Source of the DNA: Edaphocola flava
GTDB taxonomy: Bacteria; Bacteroidota; Bacteroidia; Chitinophagales; Chitinophagaceae
DNA length: 64,000 nucleotides
Assembly (NCBI RefSeq): GCF_004118155.1
Contig: NZ_SAIQ01000003.1
Location: forward strand, 62,001 to 126,000
Direction of reading: 5' to 3'
Shown here: piece after piece, positions 44,484-53,524 of the stretch
How the letters are laid out: every line of letters begins with the position of its first letter
Numbering within the stretch: position 1 is the first letter of the stretch
The notes under the pieces: model-generated
Seen by the model: the letters and a program-made list of their open reading frames with translations, nothing else
Databases searched by the model: none
Told to the model about the DNA's origin: nothing
Made by a program: the position numbers and the translations under genes

Positions 44484-46523
44484 ATGTATTCAAAATTGTA
44501 TTCTAAAAAGTGGTTATTACTCTCAGCCACTGCATTATTTATGGCGCAAAATCCAATTCAAGCACAAGAAAAAGTACCGGCATATCCGATCAGCGATATG
44601 GATCGTACCGCACATGCCTGTGATGATTTCGACCAGTTTGCCAACGGTGGCTGGAAGAAGAATAATCCGATTCCAAGCACAGAAAGCCGCTGGGGTGCAT
44701 TCGGTATCCTGGATAAAGAAAATAAAGATGTACGCATCAAAGGTATTATCACTGAAATACTGGCACAGCCTAACCTTAAAAAGGGAACAGAAGCACAGCA
44801 GATCGCAGATTTCTACCGTGCCTATTCAGATGTAGCTACTTTAAATAAACTGGGCATTAAACCGATCCAGAAATATGTAGACCAGATCACTGCTGTAAAG
44901 ACGGTGAAAGAATGGACCAAACTGACAGGATCCCTGGATCTTGCCGGTGTTGATGGTGTGCTGGGCTTCGGTATATATGCCGATAAAAAGAACAGCAAAT
45001 GGAATGCGATATACGCAGGACAAAGCGGTCTGAGTCTGGGTGAAAAAGGATTCTACTCCCGCGATGATTCCAGCGCAGTAGCTATCCGTAAAGAATTCAC
45101 CATTCATATCAACAAAATGTTTGCCCTGGCCGGTTGGAAAGATAAAAATCCGGGAGAGAACATCCTTAGATTTGAAACGGCACTGGCTGCATTACAATTA
45201 TCCAATGTTGAGTTGAGAGATCCTGTAAAAACCTATAACAAGATGCCTTATGCAGAAATGAAGGCACTGGTTAAGGATTTTGACCTGGATGGCTACCTAA
45301 GCCATCAGGGTTTTAAAATTGAAGAAGTAATCGTTCAGAATAAAGAATACCTGAGCAGCCTGAATGCGTTGCTGAATAATACACCTGTAGAAACACTGAA
45401 ACAATATAGCCGCTGGCAGTTACTGTCTTCTTTCGCAGGATATTTATCAGAGGACCTTCAGAACGAAGATTTCCGTTTTGGCAGCACGGTAATGCGTGGT
45501 GTGAAACAACGTAAATCTCTGGAAGAAAGAGCGACTACTGCAACCAATGGCATCATGGGTATGCCTTTAGGTAAACTGTTTGCTGCTAAATATTTCCCGG
45601 AAAGCTCTAAACAAAAAGTTGCTGAGATGATCGAGAATGTACGCACCGTTTTTGGTGAGCGCATTGATCAGCTGAGCTGGATGAGCCCGGAAACAAAAGT
45701 AGAAGCACGCAAGAAGCTGGCTGCATTTACCTACAAGATCGGTTATCCTGATCAGTGGAAAGACTATTCTACTATCGATATCAAACCTAATACACTGGTG
45801 GAGAATGTAATCTCTGCACGTAAATGGGGACATAAAGAATCGATCAATAAAATAGGCAAGGAAGTAGATAAGAAAGAGTGGGGTATGTCTCCGCAAACTG
45901 TCAATGCTTACTATAGCCCATTAAACAATGAAGTTGTATTCCCAGCTGGTATCCTGCAACCTCCATTCTTTAATCCTGATGCAGATGATGCGATCAACTA
46001 CGGTGGTATTATTGCCGTAATCGGTCACGAATTCAGCCACGGATTTGATGATAAAGGTTCTAAATATGACGCTGAAGGCAACATGAAAAACTGGTGGACA
46101 GAAGAAGACCGTCAGAAATTTGATGAGCTGGCTAATAAATATATTGCTTACTTCGACCAGCGTGAAGTATTGCCTGGTCTGAATGTAAACGGTAAACTGA
46201 CTATCGGTGAAAATATTGCCGATCTGGGTGGTTTAACCCTCGCTTATCATGCCCTGCAAAAATCATTGAAAGGTAAGCCAGAACCGGCCCTGATCGATGG
46301 TTTTACCTGGCAGCAACGCTTCTTCCTGGGCTGGGCTCAGGTATGGCACACTAATATTAATGATGCAGCTCTGCGCCAGCAGGTGCTGACAGACCCGCAC
46401 AGTCCGGCTGCTGACCGTATCAATGGTCCTATGCCTCACCTGATCGAGTTCCATAATGCATGGGGTACTAAAGAAGGTAATAAATTATATTTACCGGAAG
46501 CAAGCCGTATTGTAATCTGGTAA
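44484..46523 (+). CDS. M13-family (neprilysin-like) zinc metallopeptidase
   Basis: A 679-residue exported peptidase, with a signal peptide ending near IQAQ (about 28). It has the N-terminal M13 lobe (CDDFDQFANGGWKKNNPIP) and the catalytic motif VIGHEFSHGFDDKG with zinc histidines at about 515 and 519. The third ligand, glutamate, lies in GENIADLGGLTLAY (about 576). NAYYSP and WQQRFFLGWAQVW are family features. Probably periplasmic or surface-associated; it cleaves short peptides in related bacteria (PepO). Confidence 0.93.
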   Translation: MYSKLYSKKWLLLSATALFMAQNPIQAQEKVPAYPISDMDRTAHACDDFDQFANGGWKKNNPIPSTESRWGAFGILDKENKDVRIKGIITEILAQPNLKKGTEAQQIADFYRAYSDVATLNKLGIKPIQKYVDQITAVKTVKEWTKLTGSLDLAGVDGVLGFGIYADKKNSKWNAIYAGQSGLSLGEKGFYSRDDSSAVAIRKEFTIHINKMFALAGWKDKNPGENILRFETALAALQLSNVELRDPVKTYNKMPYAEMKALVKDFDLDGYLSHQGFKIEEVIVQNKEYLSSLNALLNNTPVETLKQYSRWQLLSSFAGYLSEDLQNEDFRFGSTVMRGVKQRKSLEERATTATNGIMGMPLGKLFAAKYFPESSKQKVAEMIENVRTVFGERIDQLSWMSPETKVEARKKLAAFTYKIGYPDQWKDYSTIDIKPNTLVENVISARKWGHKESINKIGKEVDKKEWGMSPQTVNAYYSPLNNEVVFPAGILQPPFFNPDADDAINYGGIIAVIGHEFSHGFDDKGSKYDAEGNMKNWWTEEDRQKFDELANKYIAYFDQREVLPGLNVNGKLTIGENIADLGGLTLAYHALQKSLKGKPEPALIDGFTWQQRFFLGWAQVWHTNINDAALRQQVLTDPHSPAADRINGPMPHLIEFHNAWGTKEGNKLYLPEASRIVIW

Positions 46524-46556
46524 GATTATATTCGTTGCCTATATCCGTAAATGCTT

Positions 46557-46583
46557 GTGTGGCGCGCCTTCGGCGCGCCACAC
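46557..46583 (+). terminator. GC-rich terminator after the M13 gene
   Basis: A perfect 12-bp stem GTGTGGCGCGCC with complement and loop TTC, followed by TTTTATA. It is unusually GC-rich for this window. Confidence 0.85.
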
Positions 46584-46684
46584 TTTTATATATGTACACT
46601 AAAAAAGTAACACAAATTACATAACAATAAAAAATATTTAAAAACTTTTGTAACTTTTTTGCTCCACATCCGATTAACTATCAA

Positions 46685-47167
46685 ATGACCGCACAAGAAT
46701 ACAATATAGCTGTTGAAGAGTGGGCAGACCGGCTTTACCGGTTTGCACTCAAAACCGTCCAGGAGCCGGAAGAAGCGAAAGATATTGTGCAGCAGAGCTA
46801 CGAGACCTTATGGATAAACCGGGAAGACGTATCGCCGGAAAAAGTAAAAAGTTACCTGTTCACCATTGCACACCGACGATGTATGGACCATTTCCGAAAG
46901 CCGAGAAACAGTGAACTACACCAGGAACAGATTACCGCAACCGTTAACCCAAACCAACATAGTGAATGGAAAGGATATTTACAAGAAGCATTAAAAATTC
47001 TCGATAAACAAAGCAAAACCCTCATCCTGCTTAAAGATTACGAAGGGTATAGTTACGAAGAAATAGGCAGGATAACCGAGCTCAGTCATGCACAGGTTAA
47101 AGTATACCTGCACAGAGCAAGAAAAACATTAAAAGAGTACCTCATCAGTAAAAAACAGATATTGTAA
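46685..47167 (+). CDS. ECF-type RNA polymerase sigma factor
   Basis: A 160-residue sigma-70 family protein without region 1 or 3. Region 2 (about 8-75) has RLYRFALKTVQEPEEAKDIVQQSYETLW and YLFTIAHRRCMDHFRK. Region 4 (about 100-155) has LLKDYEGYSYEEIGRITELSHAQVKVYLHRARKTL, a clear helix-turn-helix. The stop codon overlaps the start of the next gene (TAATG). With that gene and the barrel gene it forms a three-gene envelope-stress-type module. Confidence 0.9.
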   Translation: MTAQEYNIAVEEWADRLYRFALKTVQEPEEAKDIVQQSYETLWINREDVSPEKVKSYLFTIAHRRCMDHFRKPRNSELHQEQITATVNPNQHSEWKGYLQEALKILDKQSKTLILLKDYEGYSYEEIGRITELSHAQVKVYLHRARKTLKEYLISKKQIL

Positions 47168-47979
47168 TGAAACATACGGACAATCAATACATCGAAGAGC
47201 AGATCTTACTGCTGGTAGACGGAGAGCTTGATCCGGCTCAGGAGCAGAACATACGCGATATTATCGCGGGCAGCCCTGAGTACCAGGAACTGTATGACAC
47301 ATATCTTTCCTTAAAACTGGAAGATGAGCAGGATATCGTGTGTACGTTTAAGGATGAGCTTAAAAAACCGGAAACAATAGCCTTTGTACCTGCACCAAAA
47401 CGCAGCAGCAGATGGCCATATTATGCAGCAGCTGCACTGGCACCTATAGCCATCGTATCTGCACTGTGGTTCGGCGCACAAAAAGAACAACTGTACAAAG
47501 ATAACAGCCTCGTTAAATCGCAGCTGCCACAGAATCTGAATACGGCATTACCACCTGCACAGGAGCCTGCAGGTAACAATAAATCAAAAAATAATACCAA
47601 TACACCTGTAAAAAGAAAAACTGAAAAAATAGTACGCAAAGCCAATCCCGATCCCGGAACACTGGCATTGATCAAACCAGAGGAAACAACTCCTGAAGTA
47701 CAAAGGACTGTTCACCTCCTGGCTAACCAGACAACAGGCACTTCTGTTGCAGCAGTACGGACAAGCCCTATACGCCCTATCGCTGAAAACAATACTACCG
47801 CAACGGAAGATATGGCCCTTGCCCTTGCTAAAATAGCCAAGGATGACCATGCTCCTAAAGGCCTGCTGGGCGATGTGATCAATGCCGGAAACTGGTTGCT
47901 GAATGAAGAAAAAAGCACCACCGTTGAAATCTCATTAGGAAACTTTATCCATAAATCATATACCATAACCCTAAAATAA
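47167..47979 (+). CDS. Probable anti-sigma factor, single-pass membrane protein
   Basis: A 270-residue protein starting one base before the sigma gene stop. Residues about 1-60 (LLLVDGELDPAQEQNIRDIIAGSPEYQELY) resemble the helical anti-sigma domain but lack the HxxxCxxC zinc site. One hydrophobic segment (about 80-98, YYAAAALAPIAIVSALWFGA) would cross the membrane, followed by a long Thr/Asn/Pro-rich region. Assignment rests on position and layout; binding to the sigma factor is inferred. Confidence 0.72.
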   Translation: MKHTDNQYIEEQILLLVDGELDPAQEQNIRDIIAGSPEYQELYDTYLSLKLEDEQDIVCTFKDELKKPETIAFVPAPKRSSRWPYYAAAALAPIAIVSALWFGAQKEQLYKDNSLVKSQLPQNLNTALPPAQEPAGNNKSKNNTNTPVKRKTEKIVRKANPDPGTLALIKPEETTPEVQRTVHLLANQTTGTSVAAVRTSPIRPIAENNTTATEDMALALAKIAKDDHAPKGLLGDVINAGNWLLNEEKSTTVEISLGNFIHKSYTITLK

Positions 47980-47985
47980 TTAAAC

Positions 47986-48885
47986 ATGAAAAAGTCCATA
48001 TTCATTGCATTAAGCGGAGCCTTATTGAGCCCATTATTCGCACAGGCACAAACAAAAGAAACAACAGTTGTTACTAAAGAGAAAGACGGTGATGTAGAGA
48101 TGTACGTCATTGAAAATAAGGATAACCAGGATACTTCTAAAAAGAGTACAACCTATATCTCTATCGGCTCTAACGGCATCCGTGTCAGTGACAAAAAGAA
48201 AGAAGCTGCGTATAAAAAGAAAAGATTCCAGGTGCAATGGGGTATGCTGGACCTGGGCCTCAATCTGCTTAACGACCAGACTGTATATAATGTAGCGGAC
48301 CCGGCTTTGATGAACAACTTTGCCAATATTCCTGCGGATAAAGTAAACGGAGATATTTTCAGCCTCAAAAACGGCCGTTCCTGGAATGTAAATATCTACC
48401 CGGTTATGTTCAACTACAAAGTTGTAAGTCAGAAAAACTTTAAGATGAACCTGTATACAGGTGTTGGGTTGCAGATCTATAATTTCCGTTTCAATAAAAA
48501 TATTACACTGCAAAGTGAACCTGATTACAAAATCAAAATGGATGATGTAGCCTTCACTAAAAATAAAATGTCTGTACAGTACCTGACTGTGCCTTTGATG
48601 CTGAACTTCAATCACCGCATTGATAAAAGTAACTGGCTTACTTATGGCTTCGGGGCAAGCTTTGGCTACCGCCTGAGCAGCTGGACCAAGCAGATCTCCG
48701 GAGAGCGCGGCAAAGTGAAAAATCACGACCAGTTCAACTTTAGTGATTACAATGTAAACCTGAATGCAGAGATCGGCCTGGGAGAAGTTCGTTTCTTTGG
48801 TTCATACCAACTGACTAACCTGTACAAAACAGAGTCTATCACGCACCAACCAATTGCATTCGGCATCCGTTTCGGAGGCATTTAA
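47986..48885 (+). CDS. PorT-like outer-membrane beta-barrel protein
   Basis: A 299-residue exported protein, with a signal peptide ending near FAQAQ (about 22). A charged region of ~60 residues is followed by barrel strands: WGMLDLGLNLLND, LYTGVGLQIYNFRF, VQYLTVPLMLNFNH, LTYGFGASFGYRLSSW, ending FGIRFGGI. This resembles the PorT-like (OMP_b-brl_2) barrels. Six bases separate it from the anti-sigma gene, so it may be the output or sensor of that regulon. Confidence 0.8.
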   Translation: MKKSIFIALSGALLSPLFAQAQTKETTVVTKEKDGDVEMYVIENKDNQDTSKKSTTYISIGSNGIRVSDKKKEAAYKKKRFQVQWGMLDLGLNLLNDQTVYNVADPALMNNFANIPADKVNGDIFSLKNGRSWNVNIYPVMFNYKVVSQKNFKMNLYTGVGLQIYNFRFNKNITLQSEPDYKIKMDDVAFTKNKMSVQYLTVPLMLNFNHRIDKSNWLTYGFGASFGYRLSSWTKQISGERGKVKNHDQFNFSDYNVNLNAEIGLGEVRFFGSYQLTNLYKTESITHQPIAFGIRFGGI

Positions 48886-48911
48886 TACTGATTACCCTTC
48901 TATAACATATG

Positions 48912-48940
48912 GCTCTTCCTTTCCAGGAAGAGCTTTTTTT
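48912..48940 (+). terminator. Terminator after the barrel gene
   Basis: A 9-bp stem GCTCTTCCT with complement, loop TTCC, then seven T. It ends the sigma/anti-sigma/barrel unit. Confidence 0.9.
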
Positions 48941-49093
48941 ATTTTGAATAGCCAATATGATTGCAGGCATCAATCCATATATTTATGCGTGAATAATGTC
49001 AATAGTTTTTAAACTGTTTTAAAATTAGTATTTTACTTCCGGACGCCGAGCTAACTACTTGTTTTGTGGTGACCAGAAGCAGATTAAATAACA

Positions 49094-51046
49094 ATGAAAA
49101 AAAAATATCATTACACAGGTCTGAAGCGGATCAATAGCATTCTTAAGTGGACGCTAATAGTAGCCTTCATTGCGCTGATTACCTATATTATAGTCTCAAA
49201 GGCTACTAACAGAAATATCAAATGGCTGAATCATAAACAGGCAGGCCTTCAGCAAATTGACAGCTTAAACCTGCGGGCGCTTTTCCTTTCTGATAACCAG
49301 CATTTTGCCGAAGCAGAAAAACTGATCGATAGTGCTATTTACCTTTCAGACTCTATTTCCTATAAAAAGGGTATGGCAGACGGACTCTTCGGTGCAAGCA
49401 GGATACAGTATATAAAAGGAAATTATGAAACAGCACTGGAATGTGCCTTAAATAGCCTGCACATCAATACAGGAATAGCAGATGATGTAACTATTTCAAG
49501 GGTACGCAACCTTTTAGGCCTGATTCATCTGGCGCAAGGCGAAACAAGTGAAGCATGTGAAGAACTAAATCTGGCCCTGAACATTAATCTGCGGTTGAAT
49601 GATTCTACCAAATTAGCAGCTAATTATTTCAATATTGGTCTCTGCTTCAGCGAACAGTCATTATACCGCGAGGCAGAAAGCGCTTACCGTACTGCTGCAT
49701 TTATAGCACAGAAAACCCGGCAAAAAAACATCGAACTCATGGTGCAGAACAGGCTGGGGGAGATGTATTTCAAAATGGGCAAGACACAGGCTGCCATTGA
49801 TTATTACTACAGGGTAATTAAAGATACGGTCTATCAGAATGACTGGGAGAACAGCTTTGCCTATACCGGCCTGGCGGAATGTTATGAACGATCTGGCTAC
49901 AACTCGATTGCTGTTGACTATGCCGAAAAAGGATGGTTGCTGGCACAGAAAAACGGCACTAAATGGGACGCTAACCGCGCCCTGGCTGTATTAGGAAAAA
50001 TCTATGCCGCAATGGGTAACTTCGAAAAAGCATACCAGTATACGCTTTTAAATATCCAGTACCAGGATAGTTTGTTCAATGAGAAAAAACAGTCCAGCAT
50101 TAATGCGCTTAATTTAAAACATCAGCGCTTACAGAATTATAGCTTGCAGCAAAAAAACCTGATATCAGCGCAGGAAAATAAATTCCAGCGGGTAGTCATC
50201 ATATGCTTCCTGATAGTCACAGCACTTTTAGTAGTACTCATCATTATCATCTACCGATCCTCGGGGCAAAAAGATTTTTTAAACAAAGAGCTTACCGAAA
50301 AGAGCCGTTTACTGGCTTTGAGAAAGGAAGAAATCAAACGGCAGAAAGACCAGCTTTCTGAACTGAATGAGACAAAGGATATGATACTTTCCGTGATCAG
50401 TCATGATTTGCGCTCACCACTTTCCTCCATCATCCTTACCCTTAATGTGATCAGGAATATGGATGTTTCCAGGGAAGACTTCCAATCTATTCTGGAAAAA
50501 ATGAATCACCATACACTGGCCACCCGCAATATGATTGATCAGCTGTTAAACTGGGCGAATAGTCAGAGCAGGGGATTAATAGCCTATAAAACGGAGATCA
50601 ATGCTTATGAAGTAACGGAAGAGATACTGAGTGTTTTTGAACACGAAATAGTAGAAAAGCAACTTGCTGTAAAGCATACGGCAACTGCATTTGCAGCAAT
50701 ATTTGCAGATATTGATCAGTTCCAGGTCATCATCCGTAACATTATAGATAATGCCATAAAATTCACTCCGGACAAGGGCACTATCAGCATTGACTACCAG
50801 TCCAACTTAGATTCGACAATCATTATCATTAAAGATACAGGCGTAGGTATGTCTGCCGAGAAATTGTCCAAATTATTCCATTCATCAGGCAAGCAAATAA
50901 ACTCTTTCGGCACCAAAAATGAGACAGGATTTGGCATTGGCCTGACCCTGGTAAAATCATTTGTAGATGCCAATGGCGGCAAAATTGAGGTCAGCAGTTC
51001 GCCGGGAAATGGCACCGAATTTCACATTTATTTCCCCAGGCCATAA
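49094..51046 (+). CDS. TPR-containing membrane histidine kinase
   Basis: A 650-residue sensor kinase. One hydrophobic segment lies near residues 16-36, then a long TPR region (about 65-340) with repeats such as YFNIGLCFSEQSLYREAESAYRTAA. A second membrane segment (about 366-388) precedes a coiled coil. The HisKA domain VISHDLRSPLSSIILTLNVI has the phospho-accepting histidine at about 437. The HATPase domain has NIIDNAIKFTPDKG (N box), DTGVGM and FGIGLTLVKSFVDANGG. No response regulator is adjacent, so it is an orphan kinase. Confidence 0.9.
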   Translation: MKKKYHYTGLKRINSILKWTLIVAFIALITYIIVSKATNRNIKWLNHKQAGLQQIDSLNLRALFLSDNQHFAEAEKLIDSAIYLSDSISYKKGMADGLFGASRIQYIKGNYETALECALNSLHINTGIADDVTISRVRNLLGLIHLAQGETSEACEELNLALNINLRLNDSTKLAANYFNIGLCFSEQSLYREAESAYRTAAFIAQKTRQKNIELMVQNRLGEMYFKMGKTQAAIDYYYRVIKDTVYQNDWENSFAYTGLAECYERSGYNSIAVDYAEKGWLLAQKNGTKWDANRALAVLGKIYAAMGNFEKAYQYTLLNIQYQDSLFNEKKQSSINALNLKHQRLQNYSLQQKNLISAQENKFQRVVIICFLIVTALLVVLIIIIYRSSGQKDFLNKELTEKSRLLALRKEEIKRQKDQLSELNETKDMILSVISHDLRSPLSSIILTLNVIRNMDVSREDFQSILEKMNHHTLATRNMIDQLLNWANSQSRGLIAYKTEINAYEVTEEILSVFEHEIVEKQLAVKHTATAFAAIFADIDQFQVIIRNIIDNAIKFTPDKGTISIDYQSNLDSTIIIIKDTGVGMSAEKLSKLFHSSGKQINSFGTKNETGFGIGLTLVKSFVDANGGKIEVSSSPGNGTEFHIYFPRP

Positions 51047-51327
51047 ATACTTCAAAAGCAAGAAATATCAGATACAACTTTTAGCCAATCGGAAGGAGTT
51101 TACGATAAATTAATCCTGCCGCAAACTTATGTTCATCTGTACCTGTTATTTTTGATTTTGACGGAAGAACAGCGCATGGAGTACAGCAAACGAACAAAGT
51201 CTGCAGATTTTTTTTCAGGCTTCAGGACATTTTTTTGAAATCATACAAACACAATACAGGAAAGGATTACAGCGATGCTCTAACAAACTTTTAATATAAC
51301 AATCAGAAAATATTCATATTGTGCATC

Positions 51328-51357
51328 TTGTTTTTTTCGATTTATGTAATACATTTG
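51328..51357 (+). promoter_or_regulatory. Promoter of the arginine operon
   Basis: TTG (51328-51330), exactly 19 bases, then TACATTTG (51350-51357). This is the best -33/-7 pair in the window. Transcription would begin near 51364, giving a leader of about 225 bases. Between 51047 and 51327 nothing else was recognised. No obvious ArgR palindrome was found. Confidence 0.75.
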
Positions 51358-51403
51358 CCGCACATTTTACAAAATTGATCAACTCACTTACATATCAATT
51401 TGC

Positions 51404-51478
51404 ATGCGATACCGCTGGAATAACAGCGGGCCCTCTTTCGCATTTTACCCCCAGATCATCGCGACGATAGACTGGTAG
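51404..51478 (+). CDS. Candidate arginine leader peptide (uORF)
   Basis: A 24-codon frame in the operon leader starting MRYRW and ending IIATIDW, with arginine codons CGA and CGC at positions 2 and 4. It ends in TAG TAG tandem stops. It begins about 40 bases after the predicted transcription start. A small hairpin (CCGCTG/CAGCGG, 51412-51429) lies inside it, and a longer hairpin overlaps its stop codons. Whether it is translated is not shown by sequence alone; the arginine content and its place before a terminator-like hairpin fit attenuation. Confidence 0.45.
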   Translation: MRYRWNNSGPSFAFYPQIIATIDW

Positions 51479-51503
51479 TAGTTGTTTACAAACTGCTATC
51501 AGT
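51471..51503 (+). promoter_or_regulatory. Leader hairpin overlapping the uORF stop
   Basis: ACTGGTAGTAGTT pairs with AACTGCTATCAGT over 13 bp (two G-T pairs), with loop GTTTACA. The first arm includes the last codon and both stop codons of the uORF, so a ribosome there would block it. Confidence 0.55.
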
Positions 51504-51515
51504 GCTTGGAAATAA

Positions 51516-51555
51516 ACGCTGCACACCAAATCCGTGGTGTTGCATGCGTCGTTTT
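51516..51555 (+). terminator. Terminator-like hairpin before the arginine operon
   Basis: Arms ACGC-TGCA-CACCA and TGGTG-(T)-TGCA-(T)-GCGT give 13 bp with two single-base bulges and loop AATCCG, followed by CGTTTTGTAT. It lies 34 bases before the GTG start of the first gene and would be the attenuator. Confidence 0.5.
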
Positions 51556-51588
51556 GTATCTATACGTACCATCTAAAAATTTATTTAC

Positions 51589-52314
51589 GTGAAAAACACT
51601 AAGTTGATTTTTCGCACTGCGCAAGAGGCAGATATTCATTACGCAGAAACGATCACCATCGAAATGGAGCGGAGTGCTAAAGTCAGAGGAACAGGAATCG
51701 CCAAGCGGTCGCCTGACTACATTGCTCAGAAAATGATCGAAGGCAAATCTGTCATTGCACTGACGACCGATAATGATTGGGTAGGGTTCTGCTATATCGA
51801 GACCTGGAGTCATGGTGCTTTTGTGGCCAACAGCGGCCTTATCGTCAACCCCGATTACCGGGCACTGGGTGTAGCCAAATCCATCAAGAAACAAATATTT
51901 GAACTCAGCAGGAAGCTCTATCCCAAAGCAAAGATCTTCGGACTCACTACCGGGCTCGCCGTGATGAAAATCAATAGTGACCTGGGTTACGAGCCAGTTA
52001 CCTATAGCGAGCTGACTCAGGATGAGCAGTTCTGGTCCGGATGTAAAAGCTGTATCAATTACGAGATCCTGACGATGAAGGAGCGTAAAAACTGCCTCTG
52101 CACGGCAATGATGTATGATCCTGAAGATCATTATTCACCTAAGATCACCCGCCAGTTTTTCAAAGAAAAGAATAAGGTCTTTGAACGACTGGTACGCTTC
52201 AAACGCAATAACATGCTGGGCAAACTGATTAAAGCCACGACCCAGAAGAAGCAGAAACGTAAGGCAGAACAACAAGCATCATTAAACACACAAAACAAAG
52301 AAAGTCATGAGTAA
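51589..52314 (+). CDS. GNAT acetyltransferase, candidate N-acylglutamate synthase
   Basis: A 241-residue protein with a GNAT domain (about 5-160). LIFRTAQEADIHYAETI opens the fold, VGFCYIETWSHGAFVANSGLIV is the central sheet, and NPDYRALGVAKSIKKQIF matches the acetyl-CoA loop (R-x-x-G-x-A). The C-terminal ~70 residues are basic (RFKRNNMLGKLIKATTQKKQK). The start is GTG. It is the first gene of an operon with every arginine step except acylglutamate synthesis, and it overlaps argG by 8 bases. It is therefore a good candidate for that missing first enzyme, though this is inference. Confidence 0.75.
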   Translation: MKNTKLIFRTAQEADIHYAETITIEMERSAKVRGTGIAKRSPDYIAQKMIEGKSVIALTTDNDWVGFCYIETWSHGAFVANSGLIVNPDYRALGVAKSIKKQIFELSRKLYPKAKIFGLTTGLAVMKINSDLGYEPVTYSELTQDEQFWSGCKSCINYEILTMKERKNCLCTAMMYDPEDHYSPKITRQFFKEKNKVFERLVRFKRNNMLGKLIKATTQKKQKRKAEQQASLNTQNKESHE

Positions 52315-53524
52315 GAAAGTTGTTTTAGGATTCAGCGGAGGCCTGGACACTACTTATTGTGCCCAGTATCTGTCGCATGATTGCGGGTATGAAGTACACA
52401 GTATCATTGTGAATACCGGAGGTTTCGACCAGGAAGAACTGGATGCTATAGCGGCACATGCCCAAAAGCTGGGCGTGGCCTCACATACCGCCATTAATGC
52501 AGTGGAAGATTATTATGATACCATTGTCAAATACCTGATCTACGGCAATTGCCTTAAAAACAATACCTACCCCCTCAGTGTAAGTGCAGAGCGTTTATGC
52601 CAGGCAGTACACATAGCCCGTCATGCACAGGCTATGGAAGCCAATGCAGTAGCTCATGGCAGTACGGGAGCAGGTAATGACCAGGTACGGTTCGATATGA
52701 TTTTTCATCAGCTCATACCTGGCATTGAGATCATTACACCCATCAGGGATATGCAGCTGAGCCGTGCAGAAGAGATCGCATACCTGCAATCCAAAGGTGT
52801 GCATATGAATTTTGAGAAAGCGGCCTACAGTATCAATAAAGGACTGTGGGGTACCAGCATAGGAGGCAAAGAAACATTGCAAAGTCATGGCGTATTGCCG
52901 GAAGAGGCGTGGCCTACACCCTGCACCCAGACAGAGATGCAGGAGTTAAGCCTGTATTTTGAACAGGGAGAGCTGAAGGCGGTTAACGGGATTAGCTATT
53001 CACATCCTGTAGATGCTATCAAAGAAGTACAGCGTATTGCCGGGACATATGCCATAGGCAGAGGTATACATATCGGGGATACTATTATCGGGATCAAAGG
53101 CCGTGTCGGTTTTGAAGCCGCAGCTCCAATGGTCATCCTTAAAGCACACCATGCACTGGAAAAACATGTGCTCACCAAATGGCAATTGCAGTGGAAAGAT
53201 ACCCTGTCGCAATTTTATGCCAACTGGCTGCATGAAGGCCAGATCCTGGACCCGGTGATGAGGGATATAGAAGCCTTCTTTACCCACAGCCAGCAACAGG
53301 TAACAGGAACAGTATATCTGCACCTGTATCCGTATCGCTTCCAGGTAGCTGGTGTAGACAGTGCATATGACCTGATGCGCAACGATTTCGGACAATACGG
53401 AGAAATGAATTCTGGTTATACCGGGACTGATGTAAGAGGCTTCAGTACCATATTCGGCAACCAGGTAAAAATATGGAATGCTGTACAGGCAGCACAAAAA
53501 ACAAAAGCAGATGCAGATTATTAA
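52307..53524 (+). CDS. argG: Argininosuccinate synthase
   Basis: ArgG joins citrulline and aspartate using ATP. The 405-residue product has the PP-loop LGFSGGLDTTYCAQYL near the N-terminus, HGSTGAGNDQVRFDM (from about 118), and GRVGFEAAAPMVI. Its ends overlap its neighbours: 8 bases with the GNAT gene and 14 with argC, suggesting coupled translation. Confidence 0.95.
   Translation: MSKKVVLGFSGGLDTTYCAQYLSHDCGYEVHSIIVNTGGFDQEELDAIAAHAQKLGVASHTAINAVEDYYDTIVKYLIYGNCLKNNTYPLSVSAERLCQAVHIARHAQAMEANAVAHGSTGAGNDQVRFDMIFHQLIPGIEIITPIRDMQLSRAEEIAYLQSKGVHMNFEKAAYSINKGLWGTSIGGKETLQSHGVLPEEAWPTPCTQTEMQELSLYFEQGELKAVNGISYSHPVDAIKEVQRIAGTYAIGRGIHIGDTIIGIKGRVGFEAAAPMVILKAHHALEKHVLTKWQLQWKDTLSQFYANWLHEGQILDPVMRDIEAFFTHSQQQVTGTVYLHLYPYRFQVAGVDSAYDLMRNDFGQYGEMNSGYTGTDVRGFSTIFGNQVKIWNAVQAAQKTKADADY

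Noticed and set aside
46557-46583. Possible integration or recombination site (GGCGCGCC inverted repeat)
   Set aside because: A stem of this kind followed by TTTTATA after a stop codon is explained by a transcription terminator.
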